A stretch of 64,000 bases of DNA from Hymenopellis radicata. Its lineage: Eukaryota; Basidiomycota; Agaricomycetes; Agaricales; Physalacriaceae. Shown here piece by piece: positions 32,048 to 46,180 of this stretch. The stretch covers positions 62,001 to 126,000 of the forward strand of contig JADNRX010000018.1 of NCBI GenBank assembly GCA_015501595.1, written 5' to 3'. The notes beneath the pieces are model-generated. The model searched no databases. It saw nothing but the letters and a program-made list of their open reading frames with translations, and was not told the DNA's origin. The stretch's first letter is position 1. Every line of letters starts with the position of its first letter. A program made the position numbers and the translations under genes.

Positions 32048-34981
32048 ATGCCACCAACACCCGTCCCGAAGCCCGCGACCACAAAGGTACTCGCTGCACT
32101 GCGCCGCGACGACGAAGAGGATGTACGACCGTATGTTATCGTGTCCGAAATTGGACAAGGCAGCTTCGCCACCGTCTACAAGGGTTACCACGAGGTGGGC
32201 ATCGGTACCGCCTTTGAGCCATATATATTAACAATGAGGTGCAGGAAACACATGTCCAGGTCGCTATCAAGACCGTGAGGCGCGATAATCTCTCTGCCAA
32301 GCTATTCGAGAATCTGCAGAGTGAAATCCAGATTCTCAAGGCGCTGTCTCATCGCCATATAACCAAATTGACCGACATCGTTGTGCGTATTATCATACTG
32401 CAATCCACGCATGCCTAACCAATACTACAGCGATCTGAACACCACATCTACCTAATCATGGAGTACTGCTCGGGCGGGGACTTGACGAATTACATCAAGA
32501 AACGCGGTCGGGTCGAAACCCTCGAATACATACCATCTGCAGGCGCCTCACCTCAATACTATCCCCATCCACGCACAGGCGGTCTAGCGGAAATCGTCGT
32601 GCGCAGCTTTCTGCGCCAGCTCGCCCGCGCGCTCAAGTTTCTACGCCACCGCGGATATATACATCGAGATATTAAACCGCAGGTATGCATTCCGTCCCCA
32701 GACATGACCTGATCATTTACAATGGTCTAGAACCTCCTCCTCAAGCCAGCACCCCCGGAAGAACTGGCCAAAGGCCACCCTATGGGCGTCCCCATCCTCA
32801 AAGTAGCCGACTTTGGATTTGCTCGTTCTCTACCTAGCGCGATGATGGCCGAAACACTTTGTGGATCGCCGTATGTCTGATCCACGTTCCTTACCATCCG
32901 CACTAACCGCAGCGCAGGTTATATATGGCTCCCGAGATTCTTGGATACCACAAGTACGATGCCAAGGCCGATCTTTGGTCTGTCGGCGCTGTTCTTTACG
33001 AAATGTCCGTCGGGAGACCTCCATTCCGAGCACAGAATCATATCGAACTTTTGAAAAAGATCGAAAACTCCAAAGGTATCAAGTTTCCCGATGAGGAGCC
33101 TCAGTCCACAGCTGCAAAGACTGGTGGTGGTGGAAGCTCTGACTTGCCGGTCGCAGGCGATATCAAGAAGCTCATTCGCGCGCTGTTGAAACAGAAGCCT
33201 GTGGAACGTGCTAGTTTTGACGAGTTCTTTAACAGTCAGGCGTTGGCAAAGTCTAAATTCCCCAAACCGAGAGAACCGTCGCCTGATGATGATGGTCAGT
33301 CATGGTCGGGGAGGCCACCGACGCCTCCACATCATAGAATAATCCCTCCCGAGGTTTTAGATCCCACAGCGATGATACCTCCCAGTAAATTCAACTTCAG
33401 AAAGCCTTCAACTCTGGGAGAACCATCCACACCTGTATCAGAAGCGGCTCCGCAACCTGTATAGTAAGTATTTTCATTCGGAGGTGATTTAGAGCTGACA
33501 ATGATCTAGTCCGGTACCGACACGAACGTATGCTCCACCTCCACCTACATCTAGACGCGTAACACAACCGAGCAAACCGCCAGCGCCTATACCAACCCAG
33601 GCAGAGTCCATAATTCCTGGGGAGAAAGAAGAGGACAGCATCCTCCGACGTGAGTATGTGTTGGTGGGCGACACACAAGCCGTCGAATTCAACCGCACCG
33701 TCGACGAAATAAATTCACGCCGGAAACCTTTGGACGGCCGCCGGGTGCCTCCTCGCCGTCGACAGACTATCCCACCACCACCTTCCCCCTCCACCGAATC
33801 CCACCGTCCCGCCGCTGTCACATTCACCTTCTAGCGTGGCATCGCGTGCCGCGACGAACGCGCTGCATCGAGCGCTGAGCCTTGCCTCGCGGAAGCTGTT
33901 CGGGCATCGACCAACGTTATCAAGGGATTACAGCGCACCCTCTTCACCTAGACGACCGCCGATCATCGCGCTTGACGGCGATGAACAGAGGGATCCGCTT
34001 GAGGACCAGCTGCTCGCGGATCTAGAGGAGCTCGCGCAGAAGACGGATGTGCTTACGCATTGGGCAGATGAGATGTACGAGTATGTCAAGGCTGTGCCAC
34101 AAAGTGCGTTTCTGTTATTCATTTTGAGTAGTCATGTTGATGTGTTGGTGGTAGAACCCCTTCCGGATCCGAAGAACTTTCAGGCGCTTGCGGGCGAGCC
34201 CGAGAAGAGAGCGAAGCGGCGGAAGGAGGGCGAGGTGGAGGCCGAGTACAATGCGGTTACGTGTGTGGCGGTGTACATCTTCTTGATGAACTTTTCGCAG
34301 AAGGGGATCAATAAGCTCCGGCAGCATCAGGAGAGTATGAAGGAGATTAATCCTGAGGGAGAGTTTGTTGTGAGTGAGGGCTTTGATGATGGTGTGTTGC
34401 TTTCTCTTTTCTGCTTGAGATGAGACTGATGAGGTGCAGCGTTATCGTGGTTTAAGGACCACTTCTTGAAGTGCAATGAGCGTGCGATGCTGGTGAAGAC
34501 GTGGCTGCCGGCCAAGTATGAAGGCCCGAGAGCCTTTTTGGATCAGCTCGTCTATGATCGGGCGTTGGTCCTGGTAAGTGTCCGCGTCGTGCATCTCCAT
34601 CTTTAACCGTTTCACAGAGTCGCACCGCTGCGCGGAAGGAGCTCCTCGACCAAGCGACTAGCACGGACGAATGCGAGAAGTTGTACGAGGAGTCGCTGTG
34701 GTGTCTGTATGCGCTGGAGGACGACCTGCTGCAGACGGAAAACCCGTACATGGAGGAGGACCGGGAGACGATTGCGACTTGTGATATTTTTTTTTTTTCG
34801 GTTTACTGATGCGACTTGGATCAAGCGGACGAAGCTACGCCTGGTGCGGTGTCGGGCGCGCATGAACATGACGGAGCGGGAGCGGCTGAATGATGTCAAG
34901 GCGGACGTGAACCTTGTGGATGTGGCAAGGATTCCGGCGCCGTGGGAGGTGAAGCCCAGGCCGGGGGACCCGTCTCCGTGA
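32048..34981 (+). CDS. ATG1: Atg1/ULK autophagy serine/threonine kinase
   Basis: The kinase domain begins [21 protein letters not shown] (glycine loop), followed by [10 protein letters not shown] (catalytic Lys), HRDIKPQ-NLLLKP (catalytic loop split by an intron), ADFGFARSL and [17 protein letters not shown]. The basidiomycete insertion [20 protein letters not shown] is present. A long Pro/Ser-rich linker follows, then the C-terminal helical EAT/MIT-like part ([39 protein letters not shown]). I place introns near 32193, 32383, 32683, 32874, 33463, 34105, 34396 and 34575. Two spots are odd. At about 33825 the linker frame changes without a usable intron. At about 34785 a T12 run sits where the last intron should be and no acceptor restores [12 protein letters not shown]. 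It is either intact with sequence errors or recently damaged. Confidence 0.85.
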
Positions 34982-36729
34982 TTTTTGTTTGTGGATCTAA
35001 TATGGTGTATTATTACTGGGGACTTTTTTTTTTCACTATCGTTCATGATATACTATCTATGTAATTTTATCGGTGCATGTATCTAGGATTTGCTAGGAAG
35101 AAGTTGGTGTGTGTTTTTGATTGACTCAGGGTTTGGAATGTTGGTGCTGGTCAAATGGTTTTAAGTTTATGCGCCTTTGTATGACTGCTGGGTCTCACCG
35201 CGTCTGCGTCTGTATCAACGTCTTACGCGACTTTTACGCTTGGTGCTGGCATCTCCAGCAGGTGCTGATCGTCTCCTGCCGCATAATTGTTCCGTCCGAT
35301 TGATTCCTCGCCTGGAGCTCGCTCAGTTATCGATCCGCCTGAAGCGTCCTATTAGCATCTGCCAGTTCCCTGTTCGCGGCCTTGAACTTCCCCAGCTCTT
35401 TACCGCATCATGCATGTGTCATTCATCGGCGTGCGCCTTGAGGTCGGTGAGCTCATGGCTGAGGCGATTTATTTCCTAGACTTTCTATGGGGCTAGAACT
35501 CGGTACTACCAGAGACTAACACAACTATTAGGTTAAGACGACTCCGCGAGAAAAGGGGGAGAGTCGCCCGAGCTCGCCTTTGGTTTTGAGTGCGCGGGGT
35601 GCTGTTTTAGATGTGGTTTCTTCACTGGTTTTCGATGCTGTCAGCGAGTGAAGAAAGGTACTGACTCTGGCGAGCATATGAGCAAAGAAGGAGATGAGAG
35701 CAGGAGGAAAGGCGTGTCTGTAAGGTACGCAGAAGAACGTGTTGCTTGCCCAGACACGACGGATGACTTCGACTTGACACAAGGCACATTATGACTACGC
35801 TGCCAAGAAAAGCGTGTTCCTGTAGCCCAGAAAATTTCACGAACACAGGTACACACCCCTTCGTAATCGATACGCGCATGAGATTGAATTCGTCAACACG
35901 AGGAATGAGAAAGTGAGGTTCAGGCAGAGCCAACTTCGATCCAGAAGAATCACAAGATGCCAGATTGCGTCAACTCCGACACCAGAGGTAAGTCCAGACT
36001 CCAGAACGAGTAGTATCGTGCGACGTGAGCATTCAAGTTGGTAAACGGAACATTGTCCTTGAAAGGGCAAGGAACAGCGGAAATAGCAGAGCGTGTATAC
36101 TCCTCAGTCCCAAAGCCAGCTGTGAAAAATGCGGACGGTCGATCGACATGGTGGTTAAAAGGATGTTCGGATATACCATCCGATGACGCCGGTCTGCCAC
36201 ACACGTGTATATCATACAGCATGTTGCGTAGCACTCTACTTTCACTTCATGCCATGTCTGGCCGGTGGGGGCCAGTCAGCGTTATTCACCCTGTTCTGCT
36301 TCCACACCGTCCATCAGCATCTTACACAAAATCATGCTTAAGCTCCTTTCAGCTTCGCCCTCGGCTGACTGCTTGTCAGCCAACAACTTTCCGAATCGGC
36401 TATACAGTTTGAGGCCCTGCTGTAATGGGCTTCTCGTCTGTGTTTTCCCTGTCTCCGCTCCCTCAGCTTTCCGGTGGATGTGTAAGTAGTACTAGTAGGG
36501 CCACACGACGCGTGTTCCTGTACACTTTCATTGCGAGGCCATGGAGGCCGGCTAGTTCATCAGCGCTACTACCCCGTGCATCATTTCTGCTTCTCTGCCC
36601 ACGAGTCATGAACCCCACTGAAAATGCTGTCTAGCCTGTCTAGCCTTGAATGGCTGGATTTTGCGTTTTCATCCATTCACCTGGCTGATCCATAGTTCCC
36701 GGCCAGATCTGGACGGTGTTTTCACTGGG
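34982..36729. other. Gene-poor stretch downstream of ATG1
   Basis: About 1.7 kb with no supported protein, tRNA or repeat. Short frames on both strands lack motifs. Confidence 0.45.
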
Positions 36730-37030
36730 CTCCGCTTGTCAGATCCCACGACGTCGCAGATCTCAGCCCATACAGTCTGCGCCTCGAAGCGCGGACGTTG
36801 GGCACCAATCGGAACCGCGTACGCTCCTTGAGCTTCTAGTGGACTTGCTAGGTCACACTTTGAGCTGAATCATGAACATTCATTCGCTCTTTTGTCAGAT
36901 CCCACGACTTCTCAGCCCATACAGACTGTGCCTCGCTTGAAGCGCGGACGTTGGGCACCAAACGGAGCCGCGCACGCTCCTTGCGCTTCTACAAGACCTG
37001 CTAGCTCGCACTTTTGAGTTGAATCTCAAT
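36730..37030. repeat. Tandem direct repeat, unit about 160 bp
   Basis: Two copies sharing GTCAGATCCCACGAC, CTCAGCCCATACAG, GAAGCGCGGACGTTGGGCAC and CTTCTA...CTTGCTAG lie at about 36738-36858 and 36895-37024. It is upstream of a secreted-protein gene and non-coding. It might carry repeated regulatory sequence, but nothing shows that directly. Confidence 0.8.
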
Positions 37031-37235
37031 CGTACCTGGCGGAACTCCGATACCGTTATTCCGTCTCTGGCCGCAGTCCGTTCTCCGCCACCGAGTCACG
37101 TCTCTAGCGCAAAAATGCATACTTTAATGTGTGTCCTGGATCCGCACCTGTCCATATTGGCCATGTATAAAGCCTACAGCGACTCGCTCAAAATCTACAT
37201 CGACTCCTCACCTCGATACAAGTCACTCAATAGCA

Positions 37236-37750
37236 ATGTTCTTCACCCGCATCCTCCAAACCGTTGTTCTCGCCACAGCTCTGGCGTCTGCAGCTCCCCC
37301 TCATGAGCTCGAGAAGGTCAGCGCGTCTCTTTCGACATTGTTTGCGCCAATCATGACTAACACCTTCAACTGACAGCGCCAACCCAACGCGTTCTTCTGC
37401 ACCGACGCCAACTTCACAGGCAACTGCTTCTTGTCCACCACTAGCGGCTGCATCAACGTCGGCTCGGGTTTTAATGACCAGGTTACGAGCTTCGGGCCCG
37501 ACCCCGGCGTGTTCTGCAACTTGTTCACGTACGCTTATCTCAATTCTTGCTTCGTTTCATTCAATGACCACCCTCATAAACAGTAACAGGGACTGCACGG
37601 GCAGCCACATCACACTCGTTAACCCTGGCACTGCCCACTTGGAGCAGCTCAACTTCAACGATGTCATGAGCAGCTTCCAGTGCTTCTTCCAATGGTGCGC
37701 CACATTTCCTTCTACGGCAAGGACTGCAGAACTAACAAGGGTCTTACAGA
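37236..37750 (+). CDS. Small secreted cysteine-rich protein, crystallin-like pattern
   Basis: The signal peptide MFFTRILQTVVLATALASA is followed by a dibasic EKR site formed at the first splice junction (intron 37317-37376). Exon 2 holds FFCTDANFTGNCF, SGCINVGSGFNDQVTSF and VFCNLFT. After a second intron (about 37528-37585) comes NRDCTGSHITLVNPG and NDVMSSFQCFFQ. The last intron splits the TGA stop (TG at 37693-37694, A at 37750). The mature chain is about 85 residues with six cysteines. The duplicated 'C..ANFTG.C...ND.VTSF' and 'C...CTG.....ND.MSSFQC' halves recall beta/gamma-crystallin-type fungal secreted proteins (resemblance only). It differs in cysteine pattern from the family at 19372. 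Confidence 0.8.
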
Positions 37751-38055
37751 TTTAGTGTGATGGGTTTATTAAAAAGGGATTCAAAGTTGTCGTTTAAGTG
37801 AAGGATTGCAGTAGTCATTCGTCAAGAGAAGGTGTCTATAGGCTGCTCAGACTCAATGCAACAGTTTCTTCCTTCTGTTGCTCAAGCCCGTTCTAAGATC
37901 ATCCTATTCAGCGACAATAGGACGGTAACGTACAAATATGAGCATCCTAGCGTTAAAAAGATCGCCCTAGCGTTAAAAAGATCGCCCAATTGATACTGTA
38001 CTGATCCTCGAAGGAAGGTCGATGGTAGCACGTGTCCGATTAACACGACTCGTAA

Positions 38056-40145
38056 TCATTCCTTCTTCGAATGTCGACTCTTTTCTCTAATTCGTTGTCC
38101 ATACTTCCAAAACAGAAACGGTCTAAGCCAGAGATTCAGATCAGACTCTCGTCGAGGTAGAAAGAAGGGTGACTTACGCAGGACACCCTATAGTGATTGA
38201 TATGACAGCGAGCACCGTCACACCCTTACCATACCCCAAAGCATTATACATCGCCGGAGCAAAGAGCGGGAATCCGAAGCCTGCTAGAGCACGTAGACAC
38301 GCCACAGCGGATAGTGCTGAGAACAGATCAGTAAACGTCAGCGAATGTTGAAGGACTCTTACCGGAAGCAGCGTACAACGCAAACGTGTCGACAATGTAA
38401 GCTTGAACACTTTGAAGAATAAGGATGGCTCCACCTCCTACTAACGCGAGCCCGATGTCCGTACCGATCCAATGTACGCCTTGATCAGCGCACCAGCCGG
38501 ATATGAGCATCCCGATAGGGAAAATCACGGAGCCAGGGACCATAGCAGCTACGCGGTAAAATAATTTCAGTAACTTTGTGAGGACAAGTCGACTGGCACT
38601 CACGAACTCGAAATTCAGGGCGACCAACGCCATTATTCTTCTTTTTCAGATACATGTAAATCTTATCCATATACCGAGCATTGACCTGCGACGCGATCCA
38701 AAGTCCAAGTCCCAGGGCAATATAATGAAGACCTGCGACGCCGATGTCTTCGTGATAGACGACTTTGAATATCGTTGGAATCGTCGTCAGGAAGACTTGT
38801 ATATGCCGTCTTGTCAGGACAGAGATGATGCCAGTGAACTCGTATACGCACGATAAAAGACGCCATAGACGAAGGCGCTGTACACCGCGATTACTTGGAC
38901 AATAGGTTCGTAAATGAATAAAGCCACGGGACGAGCGAAAGCTTTTCCGAAGAGGTGCTTCCAGCTATGTGAGATTGTCAGTATACATACATTTAATAAC
39001 ATAGAAGCAGACATACTCGCGGGACTCGGCTTCCTCAAATACAGTCCGTACACGGCGATTGCCCTTCTCGGGGTCCATGCTTTTCCGTATGGCTTGGGCC
39101 CGCCTTTCCAGGAGGACAGGGGGATAAGCTGTGCGAAGTCATTTAACACACACGCTCAAAGAACAAAGGTACGCGCTTTCTCGAAGAAAGAAGAGTCCCA
39201 GCACCTGAACGAAGACGTCAAAGATGCACGTAGACCAGAACTAGTAATTCATAAGGTCCGGACACGAAAGGATGAGTTAAAACGTACCACCCATCGCCAG
39301 GTGGTCTTCTCCGCGATCCATCCACCCGCAATTGGTCCAATGACAGGGCCTAATAATGGCGCAAGAGAATAAATCGCAATTGCTTTGCCTCGTTCTTCCG
39401 GGCGCCACATATCTGCGAGAGAGCCGCCTCCAGCTGCTAGCGGTGCACATCCACCGAGACCACTGAAGAATCGGAACGCGATAAGCTGACTTTCGGTTTG
39501 GGCAAAGCCGCAGCCCAGGTTCCATGCTATGCTGCAATCAGTATAAGATCGCATATTCGTGGATACGTTTCTACTTACCACAGAAGAAGAGGTTTCCGAA
39601 TTGAAGGACTTTCGTGCGGCCGTACAGCTCGCTTAGAGGACCGAGAATCTAAGGAATACAGTATGAGCACGTTGTGGATGATCTTCAAGTAGGGTCATAC
39701 CAAAGGACCGACAGCTGTAGATACTATCAGAGACAGTGAAAAAGATGAACACGACAACGACTTACCATACGCGAGAACAAAAACCGATATTGACATTGCA
39801 AGTAGCATGCTGCTATGTATACCAAGCTCGTCCCCAATTGTCGCTGCACCAGGAGCGATCATAGAAGACGCCACCGGGCTACAGAACGTGAAGAGGGAGA
39901 CGGTCAAAGTCACGCGCCATTTCTTCGCGTATGGCCATCTAAGAGCAGACTGGTTATAGACAGCAGTAATTACCACAATGAGAAACGTACGTCTTTGGGT
40001 TTCCAGGATCATCTTCACCATCCCAGTCCACGATTATGTCGTCTTCCGAGTTCTCCGGTATGTCGCTGGTTGAATGACACGTCTCGGATACGGCTGGCTC
40101 TGGTGATTTCACCACGTCTGTAGGCTGGGATTGGGGTGCTGTCAT
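38056..40145 (-). CDS. MFS multidrug-type transporter (DHA1-like)
   Basis: The N-terminus MTAPQSQPTDVVKSPE and the acidic DDIIVDWDGEDDPGNPK motif are typical of fungal DHA1 drug:H+ antiporters. Spliced exons follow: WPYAKKWRVTLTVSLFTF, SISVFVLAYAVGPL, ILGPLSELYGRTKVLQF (motif A), SQLIAFRFFSGLGGCAPLAA, RGKAIAIYSLAPLLGPVIGP and GGWIAEKTTWRWV. The central loop has TYPPVLLERRAQAIRK. Later segments are ALFIYEPIVQVIAVYSAFVY, GLWIASQVNARYMDKIY, GSVIFPIGMLISGW and YIVDTFALYAASALSAV. The final exon adds APFLFWKYGQRIREKS and stops at 38056-38058. There are roughly ten short introns and about twelve membrane helices. It seems intact. Substrate unknown. Confidence 0.87.
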
Positions 40146-41171
40146 CCTGCAACAAGGAAAGGCAGTCGAAGCTTCTTTGGCATGTCTTGCTCTTTATATA
40201 GCTGCCTTTCCGTCCGGTGGTGGTGTGGGCATGCCGCTCAGGTGCGATCACCATCGGAAGAGTAACGTGATCGTTTTCGCCACAGTTGACAACTTGGTAA
40301 TACGGGGATGAAAAACAGTTGTATTGGAGCGACGAGGTGGCTAAAAAGACGTCGTCTATATGATTTGATAATTATTTAATACGGGAAAGACAGTGAAAGG
40401 CCAGTCAAGAGATTCATGGCTTACCTATTGCGAATGACTCACACTTATTGAGGGCAACGCAGCGGTGCAGTCTTCCCACAGCGCCTTCGGATCAAACACT
40501 TGGTTCTTGAGTTGGAACAGCGAGGACGGAGGCGGACAGTAATTGCTCCATGCGGCGGGAGGAAGAAAACAGAGCGTGTGAATTCCTGACAGAGCCGAGG
40601 TCACGTGAACGCAACGCGTCTTGCTTTCGCCTCCTCATCTTGCTATCTGTGTAATGGCTCTTTTTCACGATTCCAAGAACCTTTACAGCTGCTTAGCTGA
40701 GCCGAAACATTACTCCGTTGGCGTCTAAGGATGTACTCGGACCTTCACGATCTTCCCTCTAAGATTGATTGTGCACTACCTTGCACTACCATTTACGCCA
40801 TAATGCCTGCGGACTTTATCCGACTCTTGATAACGCTTCCAAGCTCATGCCGCACTTTAGTGGTCCCCATTCTTCGTTTTCCAGGTACTCCACGTCAGCT
40901 GCGACCGCAACGCGGATCCTTGTCTTCCTCATCCACGGGCGGTGGACGAGAACCTGGGAGCCCACATGCTGCATGTTCAGCTCGCCTTCAAAAGGGAAGG
41001 CTCCATTCTGTTACTGGCGGTATAGGCAGCTTTGGGCAATTCGCTCCTAATCGTCGGCCAGGCCTTCCTTCCTGTGGGTCGATCGTTGAATGAAGGAGTA
41101 TAAAGGGGCTCTCGATGGCTGACCTTTGAGCAGCACAGACTCGCCTTGTACTCTAGCACCTTGGGTGGAAC
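40146..41171. other. Intergenic
   Basis: This is the MFS upstream region and, at 41085-41171, sequence matching the promoter side of the secreted-protein gene at 19372 (inverted orientation). No further gene is supported. Confidence 0.45.
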
Positions 41172-41594
41172 ATGCATTTTAACGCCCTCGCCGTTGTTCC
41201 ACTATTTGTCGCTGCTCTCAACATGGTGGTAGCCGCTCCAGCGCACCAGCGGCCGATACCGTCCAGTACTGCGACAACGCGTACAATGGTACGACGCCAA
41301 GCAGGACAGGGCCAGGATACGAATATGCCTGCTGGCATGTCTCTTATGTAACGTATCTCCCTGGTCTCCGATTGCGCAGGTTTTCATGCCCGATCCCTAA
41401 AGGCTGTCACTTCTTACCTCTGCTACGTCGGAGGATGGGGAATCGTCCAAGACAGATATTGTTGTTCCGGCGACCTTGTATTTACCTATGTACGTTTTCG
41501 AGCTAGCCAAGCTAGACATCACTGATGCTGTTCATTTTAGAAGGGTCCCGAGGTCGGAGGATGCTGGCTTATTGAGAAAGCGTCATCCAACTGA
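41172..41594 (+). pseudogene. Six-cysteine small secreted protein, member 2 (frameshifted)
   Basis: This is an inverted close copy of 19372-19805. The signal peptide (MHFNALAVVPLFVAALN) is intact. In exon 1 one base of the alanine/proline stretch after the signal peptide is missing (near 41242), so the frame is lost before the first mature cysteine. A further in-frame codon is absent at VQY-CDN. Exon 2 (TSYLCYVGGWGIVQ, DRYCCSGD) and exon 3 (GPEVGGCWLIEK) remain readable. The stop would be at 41592-41594. A single-base sequence error would also explain it. Confidence 0.75.
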
Positions 41595-42169
41595 GCTTGA
41601 ACGTCAATGCTCGTACAGTGGTACGATTTAATATTTGGACTGTTTTGATCGCATGTTGTTTGCCGCCCGACTCCGCTTGCGCGCAGTATAGCAAATAGAC
41701 TCAACTTACAAAGCCTCGACAGCTTACAAGTAACTCCTAACTTATCTTGCGCTGGGTGTTTCAAGCATATAGAAACTCAGAAGTCTGAATATTGATACTA
41801 ATCTTCAACACTGTACCATGAATCTCCGAAAGGCAGACCGAAAGCAAGGTAAGCGTAGTAAATGTCAAACACCTGTTTGTGAAGGTATGTAAGCAAAAGT
41901 CCATAACTGTCCAAATAGTAAATGTCCCAGCGTTAGTCCAATGTGTAAGTCCATGTCAAGAAACTACTCTTCACAATCCTCGCCATTGCCAGCGGTCGAA
42001 TTCCTCGAACCAGAACTTGAGCCAGACGACTCATAGGACGAGCTGGAGGAGCCGTTTTGTTCCGAAGAACTCTTCTCGCTCGAACTGCTACTTGTACAGT
42101 ATACAGCTATCGAGGAGGCTCAAGCGACAGTCTGTTACCTGTCAAGCAGTCATCAATTTGCATGTACTC
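41595..42169. other. Intergenic
   Basis: The first 50 bp match the downstream side of the secreted-protein gene at 19372. Near 42120 begins a partial copy of the ubiquitin-S27a 3' flank that is also present at 43120. Nothing else recognised. Confidence 0.4.
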
Positions 42170-43870
<1,701 letters not shown>

Positions 43871-43879
43871 GATGGGGGT

Positions 43880-44150
43880 CTCTGGCTCGGTGGTGGTGAT
43901 CTCCTGAGGGTGGGTGCGACGTGAACTCATCCTTGCGGGCGCGTTCTTCGTGGGCATGGTGGTGTTGGCGCGTCTTCCTCGACGTGCATCTTCGCGGGTG
44001 TGTCGCGTCTTCCGGGTGTGGGTTGCATCTTCGGATGGTGGTGGTGGGAAGCAAGAAGCGTGTGTGGCTGTGCTGATGGGCGACGTCTTGGAATGGGAGT
44101 AGTGTGCGGGTGTGCGGGTATCTTCGTGTGGTGTCTCCGTGTCGTCGTGT
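43880..44150. repeat. G/T-rich degenerate repeat
   Basis: The + strand is rich in GGGTGTG, GCGTCTTC and GGTGGTG words, similar in kind to 1130-1380. Its minus strand gives Arg/Thr/His-rich frames that I do not consider genes. Confidence 0.5.
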
Positions 44151-45073
44151 CGGCTTCTAGGTAGAGCAGAGAGGCGCATCCATAGATGATGGAGAAAGAC
44201 TCGAAGGCCCTCCTTCATTTTCCCACGATCGAAACCACTCATCCACTGACCACTCAGACCTTTCGACTCGACGAGTTCTTTCCAACACCTCAAGCTCAAG
44301 GCCTCAAGTATTACGATCACTGAACTGATGATGCAAAGAGCTTGTTCTGAACCTGGGATATTCTGTCAAGACTCTAGCAATCTTCCTCGAGTCAACTTGA
44401 ACGTGAGCTGAACGTGGCACTGATACGCAAGGTACAGCTTTTTTCTCTTGCCTAATGATCGAAATTTTGGCTACAGCTACAGCCGAAATGGATGGTGTAC
44501 AAGCAAAGCGGAGGATCAAGCTAAGATAGGCCCAGGTACGAGACGTGTCATATTTCGAGGTTCCTCAGCTCACGCGAGCCACGGCAGTGACAGATGGTGC
44601 TCGGAACTGCAGCATGCGGTGAGCATCTTGGTCCGACCGCTGCTCAACGTTTTGAGGTCTTTTCGGTGCTATACGGACTTGAGAGCAACGCAAAGTGTTT
44701 ATTGAACGCCAGGTCCAACCTTACTGGAGGTCTTAGACTTTCCTTCGCCTTCCTCTCCGAGTTGAAGCCGCTCTCAGGCCTTCTTCACCTGGTCATTCCA
44801 CAGGTCCTCCACGTCAAGACCGCGGATCCCTGTCTTCAGGCTTCAGTGGTAGGCTAAAATGTTCGAGTCCGCATGCTCACAGGTTCTGGACACGTCTTTA
44901 GAAGCGAAATCTCCATGCTGTTGTGGGCGGTATGAACAGCTGCCTGAGTAAACTTTATTTCGTGTTGCGTCGAATCGACGTCGTGAAGTAATATAAAGAG
45001 GCTGCCCAGAGCCCAGTCTGACGCAGCAAGCTCTTGTTGAAAAATCTCACAGCGTCTTCCTTGCCATACTCTC
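44151..45073. other. Intergenic, upstream of a secreted-protein gene
   Basis: No gene is recognised. The last 100 bp contain a TATAAA-like AATATAAAGAG at about 44989, a plausible core promoter about 80 bp before the ATG at 45074. Confidence 0.4.
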
Positions 45074-45496
45074 ATGCATTTCAGCGTCTTCGCCGCCATC
45101 GTCCCAATCGTGACCGCGGCTCTGAGCATGGTGGCTGCCGCACCCGCGCCAGAGCCTGACGCCGCCCAGTCCAACTGCAACTACGCATACGATGGCATGT
45201 CGGCTGACAAGCGAGGCCCTGGATTTACCTATTCCTGCAAACGAGTATCCTTCGTGAGATCCCTCTCTTTTTCCACTGTGGTCAGATTTGATTGACGCTT
45301 GTAGACTGTTACGTCCTACGTCTGCTACATCGCGAATCCCGGTTCTGGAGGCCAGATCTATTGCTGCTCGGGTGATCGTGTTCAGACTTCTGTATGTGTT
45401 GAATGTTCAATGTGCTTAGTAGAGCGAGTGCTATGGCTGACTTGTTGTTGTTTCCTTTAGGCGGGTCCTATGGTTGGGGGATGCGAGCTGAGCTAA
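45074..45496 (+). CDS. Six-cysteine small secreted protein, member 3
   Basis: Three exons, 45074-45244, 45305-45391 and 45461-45496, with both introns in phase 0, give 97 residues. The signal peptide is MHFSVFAAIVPIVTAALS with a cleavage region AAAPAPEP. The mature cysteines follow the family order: SNCNYAYDG, TYSCK, TSYVCYIANPG, QIYCCSGD and VGGCELS. Exon boundaries are the same as in members at 19372 and 46967, which supports the splicing. Intact. No known domain. It lies 0.7 kb upstream of the basic-protein family member at 46181. Confidence 0.83.
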
Positions 45497-46180
45497 TTGG
45501 AAATTTCAACTTGAACGCCATCCTTTCTTACCATCCGATTACAAGTCGTGAACTTTATCACAATCAATTTTGTTCTGCGTGAAGTTGAGGGCCCGTCATA
45601 ATCTCCATCGACATGTCCGTCTGCCAGACGAGTGTATCGTCACGTCTGGCGGTACAGAGCCAATCAAGTGTTGGCTGTGGAAAGGAATTGCGCCACGGTT
45701 GACTTTGGGAGGGACCGAAACGATCTAAATATCTCTGACCATTGATTTGTTCGGTCGGGCGTTGCGACCACGGTACATAGTTCGAAGAATTTACAGTGAT
45801 GAGTCCGATAGTAGTACTAGCAGAAGCCGTCGATCACACGTGCTCAATGCCTTCTCCCCTCACCCATCATGCCTTTCAAGCAAGGTGCCATCCTGCACGG
45901 TTTGAAAATGCACTGCAGTCGGTCTTCCGGACATGAACGACTCAGTCCTAGCCGTTGCACTCAAGGTTCTCTCGTCTAATTATGACCACTTCAATCGCGC
46001 TCAGTCCATCTCCCCGAAAGACGCGTCCATAGTAAGCCCCCCACATAAGTAGGAACCCTCGCCCACTAGATTCATGCGCATTCTCGCATGCCCCTCTTCG
46101 CGAGAAAAGTTCCTCATCGATCACGAAAGACATTCTCAGTCTCAGTGCCCAACAACCCTTCCTCACCTTAAACCACCACC
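45497..46180. other. Intergenic
   Basis: No supported gene between the secreted-protein gene and the basic-protein gene. Both genes are on the + strand. Confidence 0.4.

Noticed and set aside
33820..33836. An intron ending at CTTCTAG to repair the ATG1 linker frame
   Set aside because: No GT donor upstream has the phase needed to join to [10 protein letters not shown]; every candidate leaves the frame wrong.
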